Counted from the first letter of the stretch, positions 53,733 to 63,273 are shown. The stretch: 64,000 nucleotides of DNA from JABDIP01 sp965212545 (GCA_965212545.1 CBDBVB010000003.1:1-64000); one strand, 5' to 3'. Program-made: numbers and translations. Notes: generated by a model from the letters alone, not told the origin.

Positions 53733-54287
53733 ATGAGAGCGTTGAGCAGCAGACGGACCGCGTTGAAGGCAGGGCTGTCGGCCACCGGAACGGCGATCAT
53801 CGGCCTTGCCGGTCTGCGTGCCGCGGTCGCACAGACGGAATCGGAAGAGGAATGCGATGCCCTGTTCGTCCTCTCGGCGATGGGCCTGTCCTCCGGCGAT
53901 GGCACCATGACCCTCCATGGCCCACATCCAACGGTGCTGTATTTCTGCGACCGCCCGGTGCGGGAGGCGGGTCACCTGACTCTCGAGGCGCTCTCCGAGC
54001 AGGTCCAGAAAGGGGAAAACAATTTCACCGTGGACCCGCCGAACGCCGCGGTATCGGTATTCAACGACGACGGGTCGGTGGACGAGATCGTCGTGACCCT
54101 GCTGACTGCGCCGGTCATCGGCAGCGATACGGTCACCTTCGAGATCGCCACCCTCGACGGCACCTTGCCGGACGAGGCCGGCGCGGTCTCGGTGTTCATC
54201 GATCCGATCGGAATGCCAATGTCGCCGACCTCCGCCGCCGGCGTCCATCGCCGGCATCGACGCCGTGCGATCAGGCGACACAACTAG
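53733..54287 (+). CDS. Tat-type secreted protein of unknown function
   Basis: The 184-residue protein starts MRALSSRRTALKAGLSATGT, a twin-arginine-like signal with a hydrophobic core ending near RAAVAQ (about residue 34). The mature part has CDALFVLSAMGLSSGDGTMT, LYFCDRPVREAGHLTLEALS, DPPNAAVSVFNDDGSVDEIV and GAVSVFIDPIGMPMSPTSAA, followed by a basic tail HRRHRRRAIRRHN. The pattern recurs in an uncharacterised family of small secreted proteins. The tail of arginines and histidines is unusual but seems to belong to the frame. It is divergent from a TetR gene and 90 bases upstream of the MBL hydrolase. Confidence 0.8.
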   Translation: MRALSSRRTALKAGLSATGTAIIGLAGLRAAVAQTESEEECDALFVLSAMGLSSGDGTMTLHGPHPTVLYFCDRPVREAGHLTLEALSEQVQKGENNFTVDPPNAAVSVFNDDGSVDEIVVTLLTAPVIGSDTVTFEIATLDGTLPDEAGAVSVFIDPIGMPMSPTSAAGVHRRHRRRAIRRHN

Positions 54288-54377
54288 TAGCCTGTGTATG
54301 CTGTGGAGCAACCTGGGCGATCGGGAGTGATAATCTGAGTAGGGCCGACGTGCCAAGCGTCCTTTGGGGAGACGAAC

Positions 54378-55661
54378 ATGCCTGAGAAGAAGATCTGGAA
54401 ACGCAGCCTGCCGGTGTTCGCCGTCGGGCTCGTCCTCGGCGGGTGGCTGGTCACGCAGCAGGATCGCGTGACCTCGGCGACCGGCGAAATCCGGGACGCG
54501 CTTGGCATCACGCCGGCGCAGGCACAGGAGGCTCAGTCGGCCCAGGTCAATGCGCCTCGCGGGCGGTCGCCGGTCGCGATCGTCGACGGCCAGTACCCGG
54601 CCAGTTATTTCCCCAATACCGAACTGCTGGGTGCGGATGAGATGCGCATCACCGCGCTCGGCACCGGCATGCCCAACCAGACCCGCGCGGCGGTATCGAT
54701 TTCGTTTCTCGTCGAACTCGGCAATGGCGATGTGTTCCTGTTCGATGCCGGCTCCGGCATGCTGGCCAACCTGTTCTCGCTGCGGCCCGATTTCTCGCGG
54801 ATCGACAAGGTGTTCGCCAGCCATCTGCATGTCGACCATGTCGGCGACTTCATGGCGCTGCATATCGGCAGCTGGCTGTCGGGTCGATACACGCCGATCC
54901 ACCTGTACGGACCGACCGGATCCAGCCCGGAGCTGGGAACCAAGGCCTTTGTCGACGGCATGCAGCAGGGCTATGCCTGGGACATTGCCACCCGCACCGG
55001 CGCCTTGCCCGACCAGGGCGGGCATATCGAGGTTCACGAGTTCGACTATACCCAGGAGAACGTGATCGTCTATCAGGAGAACGGAGTGACAGTCCGGTCC
55101 TGGCCGGCGATCCATAGCCTGGACGGCGCGGTGAGCTTCAGCCTCGAATGGAATGGGCTCAAATATGTCTTCGGCGGCGATACCTATCCCAACAAATGGT
55201 ACATGCAGTACGCCGCTGGTGCGGATGTGGCGTCGCACGAGTTGTTCCTCCCGCCGGACGCCCTGGCGGAGTATTTCGGCTGGGATCTGAGGCAGGCGAC
55301 CTACGTCTCGACGCGGATCCACACCGAACCCGGGGCGTTCGGCAAGATCATGTCGACGCTCCAGCCGCGAATGGCGCTTGGATACCACTCGGTGCAATCG
55401 CCGGAGAACAACGCCGCGATCACCGATGGTGTGCGCGCGGTCTATGATGGCCCAATGACCATTGCACGCGACCTGATGGTCCTCAACGTCACCGAGGACG
55501 ACATCGTGGTGCGCATGGCAACGGTCGACGAGTACGTCCTGCCGCCCGATGTCACCCAGGGCTACATCGACGCCCCGCGCACAGAGCAGAGATCGCCGTC
55601 CGACATCATGCTGGCCGGCAAATGGGACGGATATACCCCGCCGCCGATGCCGGACCAGTAA
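54378..55661 (+). CDS. Membrane-anchored or secreted metallo-beta-lactamase fold hydrolase (GntH-like)
   Basis: The 427-residue protein has a signal anchor (about 9-27) followed by an MBL domain. The metal motif is FASHLHVDHVGDF (HxHxDH, 149-154), with later ligands in SWPAIHSLDGAVSF and YVFGGDTYPN, and ALGYHSVQSPENNA. It resembles MBL proteins labelled GntH (guanitoxin-type) in some annotations, but nothing else of such a pathway is present. A hydrolytic role on an ester or lactone in the periplasm is plausible. It probably shares the TetR-controlled promoter of the preceding gene. Confidence 0.88.
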   Translation: MPEKKIWKRSLPVFAVGLVLGGWLVTQQDRVTSATGEIRDALGITPAQAQEAQSAQVNAPRGRSPVAIVDGQYPASYFPNTELLGADEMRITALGTGMPNQTRAAVSISFLVELGNGDVFLFDAGSGMLANLFSLRPDFSRIDKVFASHLHVDHVGDFMALHIGSWLSGRYTPIHLYGPTGSSPELGTKAFVDGMQQGYAWDIATRTGALPDQGGHIEVHEFDYTQENVIVYQENGVTVRSWPAIHSLDGAVSFSLEWNGLKYVFGGDTYPNKWYMQYAAGADVASHELFLPPDALAEYFGWDLRQATYVSTRIHTEPGAFGKIMSTLQPRMALGYHSVQSPENNAAITDGVRAVYDGPMTIARDLMVLNVTEDDIVVRMATVDEYVLPPDVTQGYIDAPRTEQRSPSDIMLAGKWDGYTPPPMPDQ

Positions 55662-55885
55662 TACGAAAACTCATTGGTAACGACTATGCGCAGAGCGGAT
55701 CCTCCCGTCGGCGTTCGCAGTCACGGCCTTACCGGACCGTGAGCGCCCGACGGTACTGCGACCACCCGGTTCGTCCGCAAATCTGGCGGGTATGGACGGC
55801 AGCCTCCTGTGGATCAATCGCGTCTGACGGTATGGGGCGCGGTCCCGACTGACGCCGTGACCCTATGGAGCCATTCCCGCCGACG

Positions 55886-56587
55886 TCAGAGCGAAACGTT
55901 CAGGCCGGCCATTGCGGCGAACAGCGTCGCGAGCCAGTTCACCGGCACGGCGACGATCCAGTGGAAGATCTCCAGGTCGACGCCGATCTGCCGGCCGATC
56001 ATCGGCAGCACGAAAATGACGCCGATGATGATCAGAAAGCCGAACCGCTCCAGCCGCGCCAATGGCCGGGCCAGAGCGTCGGGCAGCAGGCCGATCGCAA
56101 TGCGACCGCCGTCCAGCGGCGGCACCGGCATCATGTTGAAGACCGCAAGCACCAGATTGATCAGGATCGAGTTCAACAGATTGTTGGCGACCCATCCGAC
56201 CGTGGCCGCAGGCAGGACCGGAAGCAGATGAAACAGAAGCGCGGAGCATGCGGCCAGGAGCAGATTGGCGCATGGCCCGGCGGCCGCCACGAGGACCATG
56301 TCGCGGCGCGGCTGTCCCAGACGGCGAAAGGCGACCGGAACGGGTTTGGCCCAGCCGAACAGAAAGGGCGCCTTCACCAGCAACAACATGGCGGGCAGGA
56401 TTACCGTTCCCATCGGGTCGACATGGCGTAACGGGTTGAAGCTGACCCGGCCCTGTCGATATGCGGTGTCGTCGCCCAGGCGCCAGGCCACATAGCCATG
56501 TGCCGCCTCATGCAGGGTTATCGCCAGCAGGACCGGCAAAACCCATACCGAGGCGATGGCGAGGAATCCCTGGGCTTCTTGCATCAT
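55886..56587 (-). CDS. Site-2 protease family zinc metallopeptidase (M50)
   Basis: The 233-residue intramembrane protease-like protein has the zinc motif HEAAH (residues 26-30, in LLAITLHEAAHGYVAWRLGD) in its first helices and the third-ligand motif FNMMPVPPLDGGRIAIGLL (about 157-170). About six helices are predicted. No PDZ or CBS domain is fused, so it belongs to the small stand-alone S2P group; substrates are unknown. It is monocistronic, with about 220 empty bases downstream. Confidence 0.92.
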   Translation of the reverse strand: MMQEAQGFLAIASVWVLPVLLAITLHEAAHGYVAWRLGDDTAYRQGRVSFNPLRHVDPMGTVILPAMLLLVKAPFLFGWAKPVPVAFRRLGQPRRDMVLVAAAGPCANLLLAACSALLFHLLPVLPAATVGWVANNLLNSILINLVLAVFNMMPVPPLDGGRIAIGLLPDALARPLARLERFGFLIIIGVIFVLPMIGRQIGVDLEIFHWIVAVPVNWLATLFAAMAGLNVSL

Positions 56588-56791
56588 GGCCCGGACCCTA
56601 GGCCGTGAGCCGTCGGTCGTCCAGGCTGGGCGCCGGGACTTCCGGGGTCTTTGGCCTCGACCGAATTGCCGCGTGTGCCGATATCGTTCGATGTCGCGCT
56701 ATTGCTCTCATTCGACGTCACGAAAAACCGGTTGCGCTGGAGTGCGGATCACCATCATCCTCGTCACGACAGGCAAGCGTAGGAAACCGTC

Positions 56792-57631
56792 ATGTCGATC
56801 CGGGACTCCCAGGAGATCGCTGAGACCTATTGGAACGATGGGTTCTGCTTCCCGATCGACGTGATGCCGGAGAGCGACGCCCTGAGCTATCGGGCGCGGT
56901 TCGAAGACCTGCAGCGCGAGTCCGCCGGCCTGAAACTCGGCAACAAGACCCAGTTGAACTATCCCCATGTCATCTACAGGTTCGCCCGCGAGATCGCCGG
57001 CAGTCCGGGGGTCCTGGACGCGGTCGAGCCGATCATCGGGCCGGATATCATGATCTGGAGTTCGTCCATCCTGATGAAGAAGCCGCAGTCTCCGGGTTAT
57101 GTGAGCTGGCATCAGGATTTGCGCTATTGGGGGCTGGAGGATCATGACGCGATGGTCAGCGCCTGGCTGGCGCTCAGCCCGGTCACCCGGGCCAACGGTT
57201 GCATGCGCTTTGTCCCCGGGTCCCATAAAGGGCGACTTGTTGCCCACAACGATACCTATGTCGCCGACAACATCCTGACCCGCGGACAGGAAGCGGCGAT
57301 CGAGATCGATGAGGGCGCCACCCGGCATGTCGAGCTTCGGCCGGGACAGATGTCGCTGCATCACGGACGGCTTCTCCACGCTTCGGCGCCGAACTCCTCG
57401 GATGAATGGCGCATCGGCTATGTCATGATCTTCATCTCGCCGGAGAACCGGCAGGCGGTCGGCAAAAAGGATTTCGCCATGCTGGTCCGCGGAGAAGACC
57501 GGTATGGCAATTTTCAGCAGGTGCCCTCGCCGGACTCCGATCTATCGGGTCAGGCAATGGACTGGCATGCGAGGATCCGGAACGCTCAGAACGAAGCCAT
57601 CTATGACGGGGCCGCACAGGCCCCTGATTGA
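56792..57631 (+). CDS. Phytanoyl-CoA dioxygenase (PhyH) family protein
   Basis: The 279-residue Fe(II)/2-oxoglutarate-dependent dioxygenase has the metal ligands His and Asp in VSWHQDLRYWG, the distal His in HHGRLLHASAPNSSDEWRIG and the 2-oxoglutarate-binding Arg in the same segment (WRIGYVMIF). The family hydroxylates lipids, osmolytes, antibiotics and other small molecules; substrate unknown. AGGAAACC precedes the ATG weakly. It stands alone between the M50 and DUF6629 genes, transcribed opposite to both. Confidence 0.9.
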   Translation: MSIRDSQEIAETYWNDGFCFPIDVMPESDALSYRARFEDLQRESAGLKLGNKTQLNYPHVIYRFAREIAGSPGVLDAVEPIIGPDIMIWSSSILMKKPQSPGYVSWHQDLRYWGLEDHDAMVSAWLALSPVTRANGCMRFVPGSHKGRLVAHNDTYVADNILTRGQEAAIEIDEGATRHVELRPGQMSLHHGRLLHASAPNSSDEWRIGYVMIFISPENRQAVGKKDFAMLVRGEDRYGNFQQVPSPDSDLSGQAMDWHARIRNAQNEAIYDGAAQAPD

Positions 57632-57676
57632 CGGACATACCCGACGTTGATCCGCCGGCATTCGGCGGGAATGGTG

Positions 57677-58330
57677 TCAGCGGGGCTGGAGACTGACGGC
57701 CAAGGCGCTGCGCCGGAAATGGAAGTAGATAAGCGAACTGTCTGCGGCCGCGAAGAAACACCAGACCGAGACATAAGTCGCGAGATAGAAATAGGCCGAA
57801 ACCAGGAAACCGCCCAGCACCAGAACGCCCAGGACCTGCACGATCCGGTGCGAGGACAGCAGAAGTGGGAGGCAGGTGCAGATGAGATAAGGAAGCTGAC
57901 GCCAGGTCAGGCTGGTCACCTCACTGCCATAGCCGATGCTGTGGCTGCGGATTGCGACGGTGGGCGGATCGCCGATAAGGCCGGTCAGGAGGTGGATCGA
58001 AAGAGCGGCCCCGATGGCGGCGAGTACCCAGAGCATGCGCCGCCGCCGGCGATCCTGTTCGATGAAGAGTACGGCGAGCGCGGCATAGCTAGGCCAGACG
58101 ACCTCGGCGAAGATCAGAAAAGCGAACGACAGCACGGCAATGTGCCCGGCGTCGCCCTGGCCGGAGAGCTGCAGCCACAGAACGCCTTCGACCGCCTGCT
58201 GGGAGGCGAATAGCAACGGAACCGCGGCCAGAGGCAGTTCCTTTGGATGCCTGGTATGCCGAATCGCCGCAACGCCGATCGCCGCGGTTACCGCCGCGAC
58301 CGAGAAACTTGCTGATGCCGAGAAGCACAT
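57677..58330 (-). CDS. DUF6629 family membrane protein
   Basis: The 217-residue protein begins MCFSASASFSVAAVTAAIGV, the conserved start of this family, and has about seven hydrophobic helices (SFAFLIFAEVVWPSYAALAV, MLWVLAAIGAALSIHLLTGL and others). SHSIGYG and the conserved LICTCLPLLLSSHRIVQVLG are recognisable. The start at ATG 58330 is supported by the family N-terminus; the open frame extends further upstream without conservation. No function is known. It is convergent with the PhyH gene. Confidence 0.82.
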   Translation of the reverse strand: MCFSASASFSVAAVTAAIGVAAIRHTRHPKELPLAAVPLLFASQQAVEGVLWLQLSGQGDAGHIAVLSFAFLIFAEVVWPSYAALAVLFIEQDRRRRRMLWVLAAIGAALSIHLLTGLIGDPPTVAIRSHSIGYGSEVTSLTWRQLPYLICTCLPLLLSSHRIVQVLGVLVLGGFLVSAYFYLATYVSVWCFFAAADSSLIYFHFRRSALAVSLQPR

Positions 58331-58511
58331 GATCTGAGGCCCCTCGCCTACGAGTTGCCCGCGTTCGATCCGCAAGACCTGCAATGAACGGGCGCGAGAG
58401 CCAGCATATGCTGGGGCGGGATTGATACCACGGAAGCGATGTTGACCCGGTACGCAAATGGCCGTTGCCCAGGCCGGCGCGCCGGACGGGCGGCATTTGC
58501 TGCGGCGCAGG

Positions 58512-59507
58512 TCAGTCGAGCGCTCCGTTCGGGGTGAGCAGGATCTTCCCGGTACGCGCTTCCCGGTGGGCGTGCGCCAGGGCCTCACCGATCCGGTCGA
58601 GGCCGTATTCCGCCTCCACCGGCGCGATCAGCACGCCATCGATGAAGGCCTGCGAAACCTCCGCATACATCGCCTCGATGGCCGACCGTTTGCTGGAGCG
58701 CATGAAGTCGACCAGCCAGAACCCGGTCAGCGTCAGCCGGTGGATCACCAGATGATGCGGCGTGATCCGGCACGGCTCTCCGGAGATGAACCCATAGGTG
58801 ACAATGGTGCCGCCATCGGACATGCAGTCGGCGAGCCGCCCGGTCGCACCGCCGCAGATCGCATCAACCCCCAGCCGGATATCGGCATCGGCGCCGCATT
58901 CAGACCGCACCGCATCCGCGAGACCCTCCCGGTCCACGACGACGACATCGGCGCCAAGTGCCTTCAACTCCGGGATCAGCGCCTCGCGTCGGACGATGTT
59001 GATCGACTTGATGCCACGCGCTTTGGCAAAGCGGATGACATGGCGGCCGACAGCGGAATTGGCGGCGTTCTGGATGACCCAATCGCCCGGCTGCAGATCC
59101 ACATAGCGCGACAGCATCAGGCTCGCGGTGGGCGGGTTCGCCTTGAGCTGCGCCGCATCGCGAAAGCCGAGCGCCTTGGGAATGCGGATCAGCGTGGCGG
59201 CGTCGGCGCGGATCCTCTCGGCCCAGTTGGCACGGCCAAGGCTGAGTACATGGTCTCCGGGCGCGAGGGCTGTCACGCCGGCGCCCACGGCCTCGACGAT
59301 TCCGGCCCCCTCGATTCCGACCGGTGCCGGCAGGATTTCCGGGCCCGGATAACGGCCCTCGAAGATCAGCAGATCGGCCGGATTGATCGCTGACGCGCGG
59401 ATCGACACGATCGCTTCACCGGCGCCGGGCGCGCCCGGATCGGGCGCGTCCACCAGCGCGCAGGCGAGGTCGGGACGGGCGTGTTTCAGAAGCTCGATAC
59501 GGTGCAT
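58512..59507 (-). CDS. Zinc-free MDR-family NADPH oxidoreductase (MECR/ETR-like)
   Basis: The 331-residue medium-chain dehydrogenase has an N-terminal GroES-like domain (IRASAINPADLLIFEGRYPG) and a Rossmann domain. LKANPPTASLMLSRYVDLQP then GDWVIQNAANSAVGRHVIRF is the pattern of trans-2-enoyl-CoA reductases (MECR) and relatives. No structural or catalytic zinc cysteines are seen. ATG 59507 is preferred because GGAG lies six bases upstream; ATG 59513 is the alternative. It may reduce a 2-enoyl-thioester or a quinone. It is 53 bases downstream of the threonine dehydratase gene on the same strand. Confidence 0.85.
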   Translation of the reverse strand: MHRIELLKHARPDLACALVDAPDPGAPGAGEAIVSIRASAINPADLLIFEGRYPGPEILPAPVGIEGAGIVEAVGAGVTALAPGDHVLSLGRANWAERIRADAATLIRIPKALGFRDAAQLKANPPTASLMLSRYVDLQPGDWVIQNAANSAVGRHVIRFAKARGIKSINIVRREALIPELKALGADVVVVDREGLADAVRSECGADADIRLGVDAICGGATGRLADCMSDGGTIVTYGFISGEPCRITPHHLVIHRLTLTGFWLVDFMRSSKRSAIEAMYAEVSQAFIDGVLIAPVEAEYGLDRIGEALAHAHREARTGKILLTPNGALD

Positions 59508-59560
59508 GCGCATCTCCACAGTCCGATCGGCGCCACGGCAAAATGGCAATGCACAACAGG

Positions 59561-60523
59561 TCAGGGCCCGTTGGACAGCACCTTCGCAAACACGTCACGG
59601 TCGACATTGCCGCCGGTCAGCACGAACCCGACCTCGCGCCCGGCTATCCGGTCGCGATCCTGTATCAACGCCGCGAGGCCGGCGGCCCCGGCACCCTCGG
59701 CGACGTTGTGGGTGTCGGTGAACAGGGCGCGCATGGCGGCCTCGATCTCGGCATCGGTCACCTGCACGATCCGGTCGACATGGCGCCAGATGTGCTCCAG
59801 TGCTGCCGGGTTCGGCGTGCTGCAGGCCATGCCGTCGGCAATCTCCGTGGTTGTCGGATGGACCACCGGTTTGCGCTGCTCGAAGGAGAGCGCATAGGCC
59901 GGCGCATGGGCCGACACCACGCCGACGATCTCGGTCTTGTGGCCCAGCGCCTGCCGCGCCGCCGCCATGCCGCAGATGCCCGATCCGAGCCCGATCGGCA
60001 CATAGACCGACATGAGATCCGGGCGGGCGCGCAGGAACTCCATGCTGTAAGTGCCGACTCCGCGGACCAGCGCCTCGTCGAAGGATGGCGTCGGATAGAG
60101 GTCGCGCTCCTCCGCCAGCCCGATGGCGAATTCCAATGCCTGCTGGAAATCGTCGCCATGCTCGATGAGCTCGGCGCCGAGCGCCTTCATGGCGGCGTTC
60201 TTCTCGCGGCTGTTGCCATGGGGCACGACGATCGTGGCGGTCAGGCCGACGCGACCGGCGCCGAATGCGATCGACTGGCCATGGTTGCCGCGAGTCGCGG
60301 CGATCACGCGCTTCAACTCCGGATGGGCCTGTCTCAGCTCGCCCATATACAACACCCCGCCGCGCACCTTGAAGGCGCCGACCGGCTGGTGGTTCTCGTG
60401 CTTGACCCAAATGTCGGCGCCGACACGCTCGCACAGCAGGGGCCATCGGATCTGCGGCGTCGGCGGCAGCACCCGGTGAATGATCTCCGCCGCCTCGTCA
60501 AGCGCCGGCAGGGTTGGCAGCAT
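59561..60523 (-). CDS. Threonine/serine dehydratase (PLP, fold type II)
   Basis: The 320-residue enzyme deaminates threonine to 2-oxobutyrate or serine to pyruvate. Its PLP lysine is Lys52 in KHENHQPVGAFKVRGG; AATRGNHGQSIAFGAGRVGL and the phosphate-binding glycines in VPIGLGSGICGMAAA are present. It lacks the C-terminal ACT-like regulatory domain of IlvA, so it is the catabolic type. ATG 60523 gives the family's usual start; the open frame extends 57 codons upstream without conservation. It is divergent from the carboxylase gene at 60688. Confidence 0.92.
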   Translation of the reverse strand: MLPTLPALDEAAEIIHRVLPPTPQIRWPLLCERVGADIWVKHENHQPVGAFKVRGGVLYMGELRQAHPELKRVIAATRGNHGQSIAFGAGRVGLTATIVVPHGNSREKNAAMKALGAELIEHGDDFQQALEFAIGLAEERDLYPTPSFDEALVRGVGTYSMEFLRARPDLMSVYVPIGLGSGICGMAAARQALGHKTEIVGVVSAHAPAYALSFEQRKPVVHPTTTEIADGMACSTPNPAALEHIWRHVDRIVQVTDAEIEAAMRALFTDTHNVAEGAGAAGLAALIQDRDRIAGREVGFVLTGGNVDRDVFAKVLSNGP

Positions 60524-60687
60524 CCGACAAGCTCCGATCGTATCTTTCTGTCGCGGGCCACCATCCTTTCCGATGAGCCCCGGACGCGAAAGCGGATTCT
60601 TGCATCCCGACAATTCCGAATGCCGCTTGCCCGGTAAGGGCACCGGCGGCAAGGTACGGGACGAAACGCCATCCGGTTCCTGCCCCG

Positions 60688-62295
60688 ATGACAACGCTCA
60701 AGAGCGCGATCGACCCGAAATCGGCGGAATTCCGCGAGAATGCCGACGCCACGCGGGCTTTGGTCGATGATCTGCGCGGCACCGTTGCCCGAATCAAGGA
60801 GGGCGGCGGCGAAAAGGCCCGCAAGCGACACACCGATCGCGGCAAGCTGTTACCCCGCGAGCGGGTGCGCCGCCTGCTCGATCCTGGCGCGCCCTTCCTG
60901 GAGTTCTCCCAACTCGCGGCCCATGAGGTCTATGACGACGTTGTGCCCGCCGCCGGGCTGATCACCGGCATCGGCCGGATCTCTGGAGCGGAATGCGTCG
61001 TCGTTGCCAATGATGCGACGGTCAAGGGCGGCACTTACTATCCGTTGACGGTGAAAAAGCATCTCCGGGCCCAGGATGTGGCGCGGGAGAACAACCTGCC
61101 CTGTGTCTATCTGGTCGATTCCGGCGGCGCCTTCCTGCCGCGCCAGGACGAGGTGTTCCCCGACCGCGACCATTTCGGCCGCATCTTCTACAACCAGGCG
61201 ACCCTGTCCGCCGCCGGCATTCCGCAGGTGGCAGTGGTGATGGGATCGTGCACCGCCGGTGGCGCGTATGTGCCGGCGATGTCGGATGAGAGCATCATCG
61301 TCAAGGAGCAGGGCACGATTTTCCTCGGCGGCCCGCCGCTGGTGAAGGCTGCTACGGGGGAGGTTGTCTCGGCGGAGGAACTGGGCGGTGCGGAGGTGCA
61401 TTCCCGCCATTCCGGCGTCACCGACCATCTCGCCCAGGACGATGCCCATGCCCTGGCGATCGCACGGCGCATCGTCGGCAACCTGAACCGCGACAAGCGA
61501 CCGGATATTCCGCTGCGGGAGCCGGTCGAGCCGCTCTATCCGGCCGAGGATCTCTACGGCATCGTTCCGGCCGATCTGCGCAAGCCCTATGATGTGCGCG
61601 AGGTGATCGCCCGGCTCGTCGACGGCTCGGAATTCGACGAGTTCAAGCAGTCTTATGGCCAGACCCTGGTGACCGGGTTCGCCCATATCCATGGCTACCC
61701 GGTCGGCATTCTCGGCAATAACGGCATCCTGTTTTCCGAGAGCGCGCTGAAGGGAGCCCACTTCGTCGAGTTGTGTTGCCAGCGTCGCATTCCGCTGCTG
61801 TTCCTGCAGAACATCACCGGCTTCATGGTCGGACAGAAATACGAAGCCGGAGGCATCGCCAAGGACGGCGCCAAGCTGGTCACGGCGGTTGCCTGCGCCA
61901 AGGTACCGAAATTCACCCTGATACTCGGCGGCAGCTTCGGCGCCGGCAACTACGGCATGTGTGGCCGCGCCTATGGTGCGCGACTGCTTTGGATGTGGCC
62001 CAATGCCCGCATCTCGGTCATGGGCGGTGAGCAGGCGGCCGCTGTGCTGGCGCAGGTCCGGCGAGACGGTCTGGAGGCGCGCGGCGAGACCTGGTCCCAG
62101 AAGGACGAGGCCGCCTTCAAGGCGCCGTTGCTGGAGCAATATGAGCACCAGGGGCATCCGTATTACGCCAGCGCCCGTCTGTGGGACGACGGCATCGTCG
62201 ATCCAGCCGATACACGCATGGTGCTGGGCCTGGGCCTCTCGGCCGCGCTCAACGCGCCGGTCGAGCAGACCCGCTTCGGCGTGTTCCGGATGTAG
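60688..62295 (+). CDS. mccB: Methylcrotonyl-CoA carboxylase beta subunit (carboxyltransferase)
   Basis: This 535-residue carboxyltransferase moves CO2 from biotin to 3-methylcrotonyl-CoA in leucine degradation. It has RDRFLEPGAP-like start (VRRLLDPGAPFLEFSQLAA), GGAYVPAMSDESIIVKEQGT then IFLGGPPLVKAATGEVVSAE and ELGGAEVHSRHSGVTDHLAQ, characteristic of MCC beta. LQNITGFMVGQKYEAGGIAK and GGSFGAGNYGMCGRAY complete the carboxyltransferase core. ATG 60688 is chosen by homology to the family start. It is followed by an enoyl-CoA hydratase after 3 bases. The biotin-carrying alpha subunit is not in the window. Confidence 0.95.
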   Translation: MTTLKSAIDPKSAEFRENADATRALVDDLRGTVARIKEGGGEKARKRHTDRGKLLPRERVRRLLDPGAPFLEFSQLAAHEVYDDVVPAAGLITGIGRISGAECVVVANDATVKGGTYYPLTVKKHLRAQDVARENNLPCVYLVDSGGAFLPRQDEVFPDRDHFGRIFYNQATLSAAGIPQVAVVMGSCTAGGAYVPAMSDESIIVKEQGTIFLGGPPLVKAATGEVVSAEELGGAEVHSRHSGVTDHLAQDDAHALAIARRIVGNLNRDKRPDIPLREPVEPLYPAEDLYGIVPADLRKPYDVREVIARLVDGSEFDEFKQSYGQTLVTGFAHIHGYPVGILGNNGILFSESALKGAHFVELCCQRRIPLLFLQNITGFMVGQKYEAGGIAKDGAKLVTAVACAKVPKFTLILGGSFGAGNYGMCGRAYGARLLWMWPNARISVMGGEQAAAVLAQVRRDGLEARGETWSQKDEAAFKAPLLEQYEHQGHPYYASARLWDDGIVDPADTRMVLGLGLSAALNAPVEQTRFGVFRM

Positions 62296-62298
62296 CCG

Positions 62299-63093
62299 AT
62301 GGCAGCTGAACCGTCTGTCCTGACCGAGATCGACCGGGGGCTCGCTACCGTCACGCTGAACCGGCCGAAGCTGCATAACGCCTTCGATGACGGAATGATC
62401 GCCGAACTGACGGCGGTCCTGCGCGCACTTGGCGCAGATCCTGCGGTGCGCTGCGTAGTCCTGCGCGGTGCCGGCAAGAGCTTCTGCGCCGGCGGCGATC
62501 TCGGATGGATGCGCCGCATGGCCGGCTACAGCCATGCGGAGAACCTGGCCGACGCCCGCGCCCTGGCCGAATTGATGCATGTGCTGGACACTTTGCCGCG
62601 CCCGACCGTGGCGGTGGTTCATGGCGCCGCCTACGGCGGCGGGGTCGGTCTGCTCGCCTGCTGTGATATTGCAGTGGCAACGATGGGCGCGCGCTTCTGC
62701 CTGTCGGAGGTCAAGCTGGGGCTGATACCGGCCGCCATCAGCCCCTATGTCGTTGCCGCCATGGGCCGCCGCGCTGCCCGCCGCTATTTCCTGACCGCCG
62801 AGCCGTTCGATGCGGCGGAGGCGAGGCAAACCGGGCTTGTCCACGCGACAGCCGAGGAGTCCGACATCGAGGATGTGTTGGCCGGCGTGCTGAATTCCCT
62901 GTCCAAGGGCGGTCCGACCGCCCAGGCGGCGGCAAAGGCCCTGATCGCCGATGTCGCCCATCTTCCGGCAGAGAAATTGCGGGACGAGACCGCCGCCAGG
63001 ATCGCCGAAATCCGGGCCGGCGAGGAAGGCCGCGAGGGCATCACGGCCTTCCTCGACAAGCGATCTGCGAACTGGATTCTTCCAGACGACTGA
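62299..63093 (+). CDS. Enoyl-CoA hydratase/isomerase, probable methylglutaconyl-CoA hydratase
   Basis: The 264-residue crotonase-fold protein has VTLNRPKLHNAFDDGMIAEL, the oxyanion-hole segments VLRGAGKSFCAGGDLGWMRR and VHGAAYGGGVGLLACCDIAV, and the active-site area FCLSEVKLGLIPAAISPYVV. The G-G-D-L-x-W-M motif and C-x-E-V-K-L-G-L-x-P are typical of methylglutaconyl-CoA hydratases (LiuC). Adjacent to mccB with three bases between, so it would hydrate the product of that enzyme in leucine degradation. Confidence 0.92.
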   Translation: MAAEPSVLTEIDRGLATVTLNRPKLHNAFDDGMIAELTAVLRALGADPAVRCVVLRGAGKSFCAGGDLGWMRRMAGYSHAENLADARALAELMHVLDTLPRPTVAVVHGAAYGGGVGLLACCDIAVATMGARFCLSEVKLGLIPAAISPYVVAAMGRRAARRYFLTAEPFDAAEARQTGLVHATAEESDIEDVLAGVLNSLSKGGPTAQAAAKALIADVAHLPAEKLRDETAARIAEIRAGEEGREGITAFLDKRSANWILPDD

Positions 63094-63273
63094 AGATCTT
63101 GCCGTGGTTCCGGCCTGTGACCGCGATGGTCCCGGCGGCGATTCTCCGCCGCTTCGTATCACAAGATAATTCTTTCTTTGACTCTCGCTCCGGTGGCACT
63201 CGCCGGAGACAATCGGGGTCGCGACGGTGGCCTTCCGGCTACCGGCCGGAAACCCGAAACAGGAGGGATCACA

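Noticed and set aside
53307..55397. A 696-codon minus-strand frame across the TetR, Tat-protein and MBL genes
   Set aside because: It overlaps three well-supported genes in other frames and has H/R-rich composition.
60850..63162. A 770-codon minus-strand frame opposite mccB and the hydratase
   Set aside because: Low-complexity product typical of antisense reading of high-GC codons; both plus-strand genes are clearly real.
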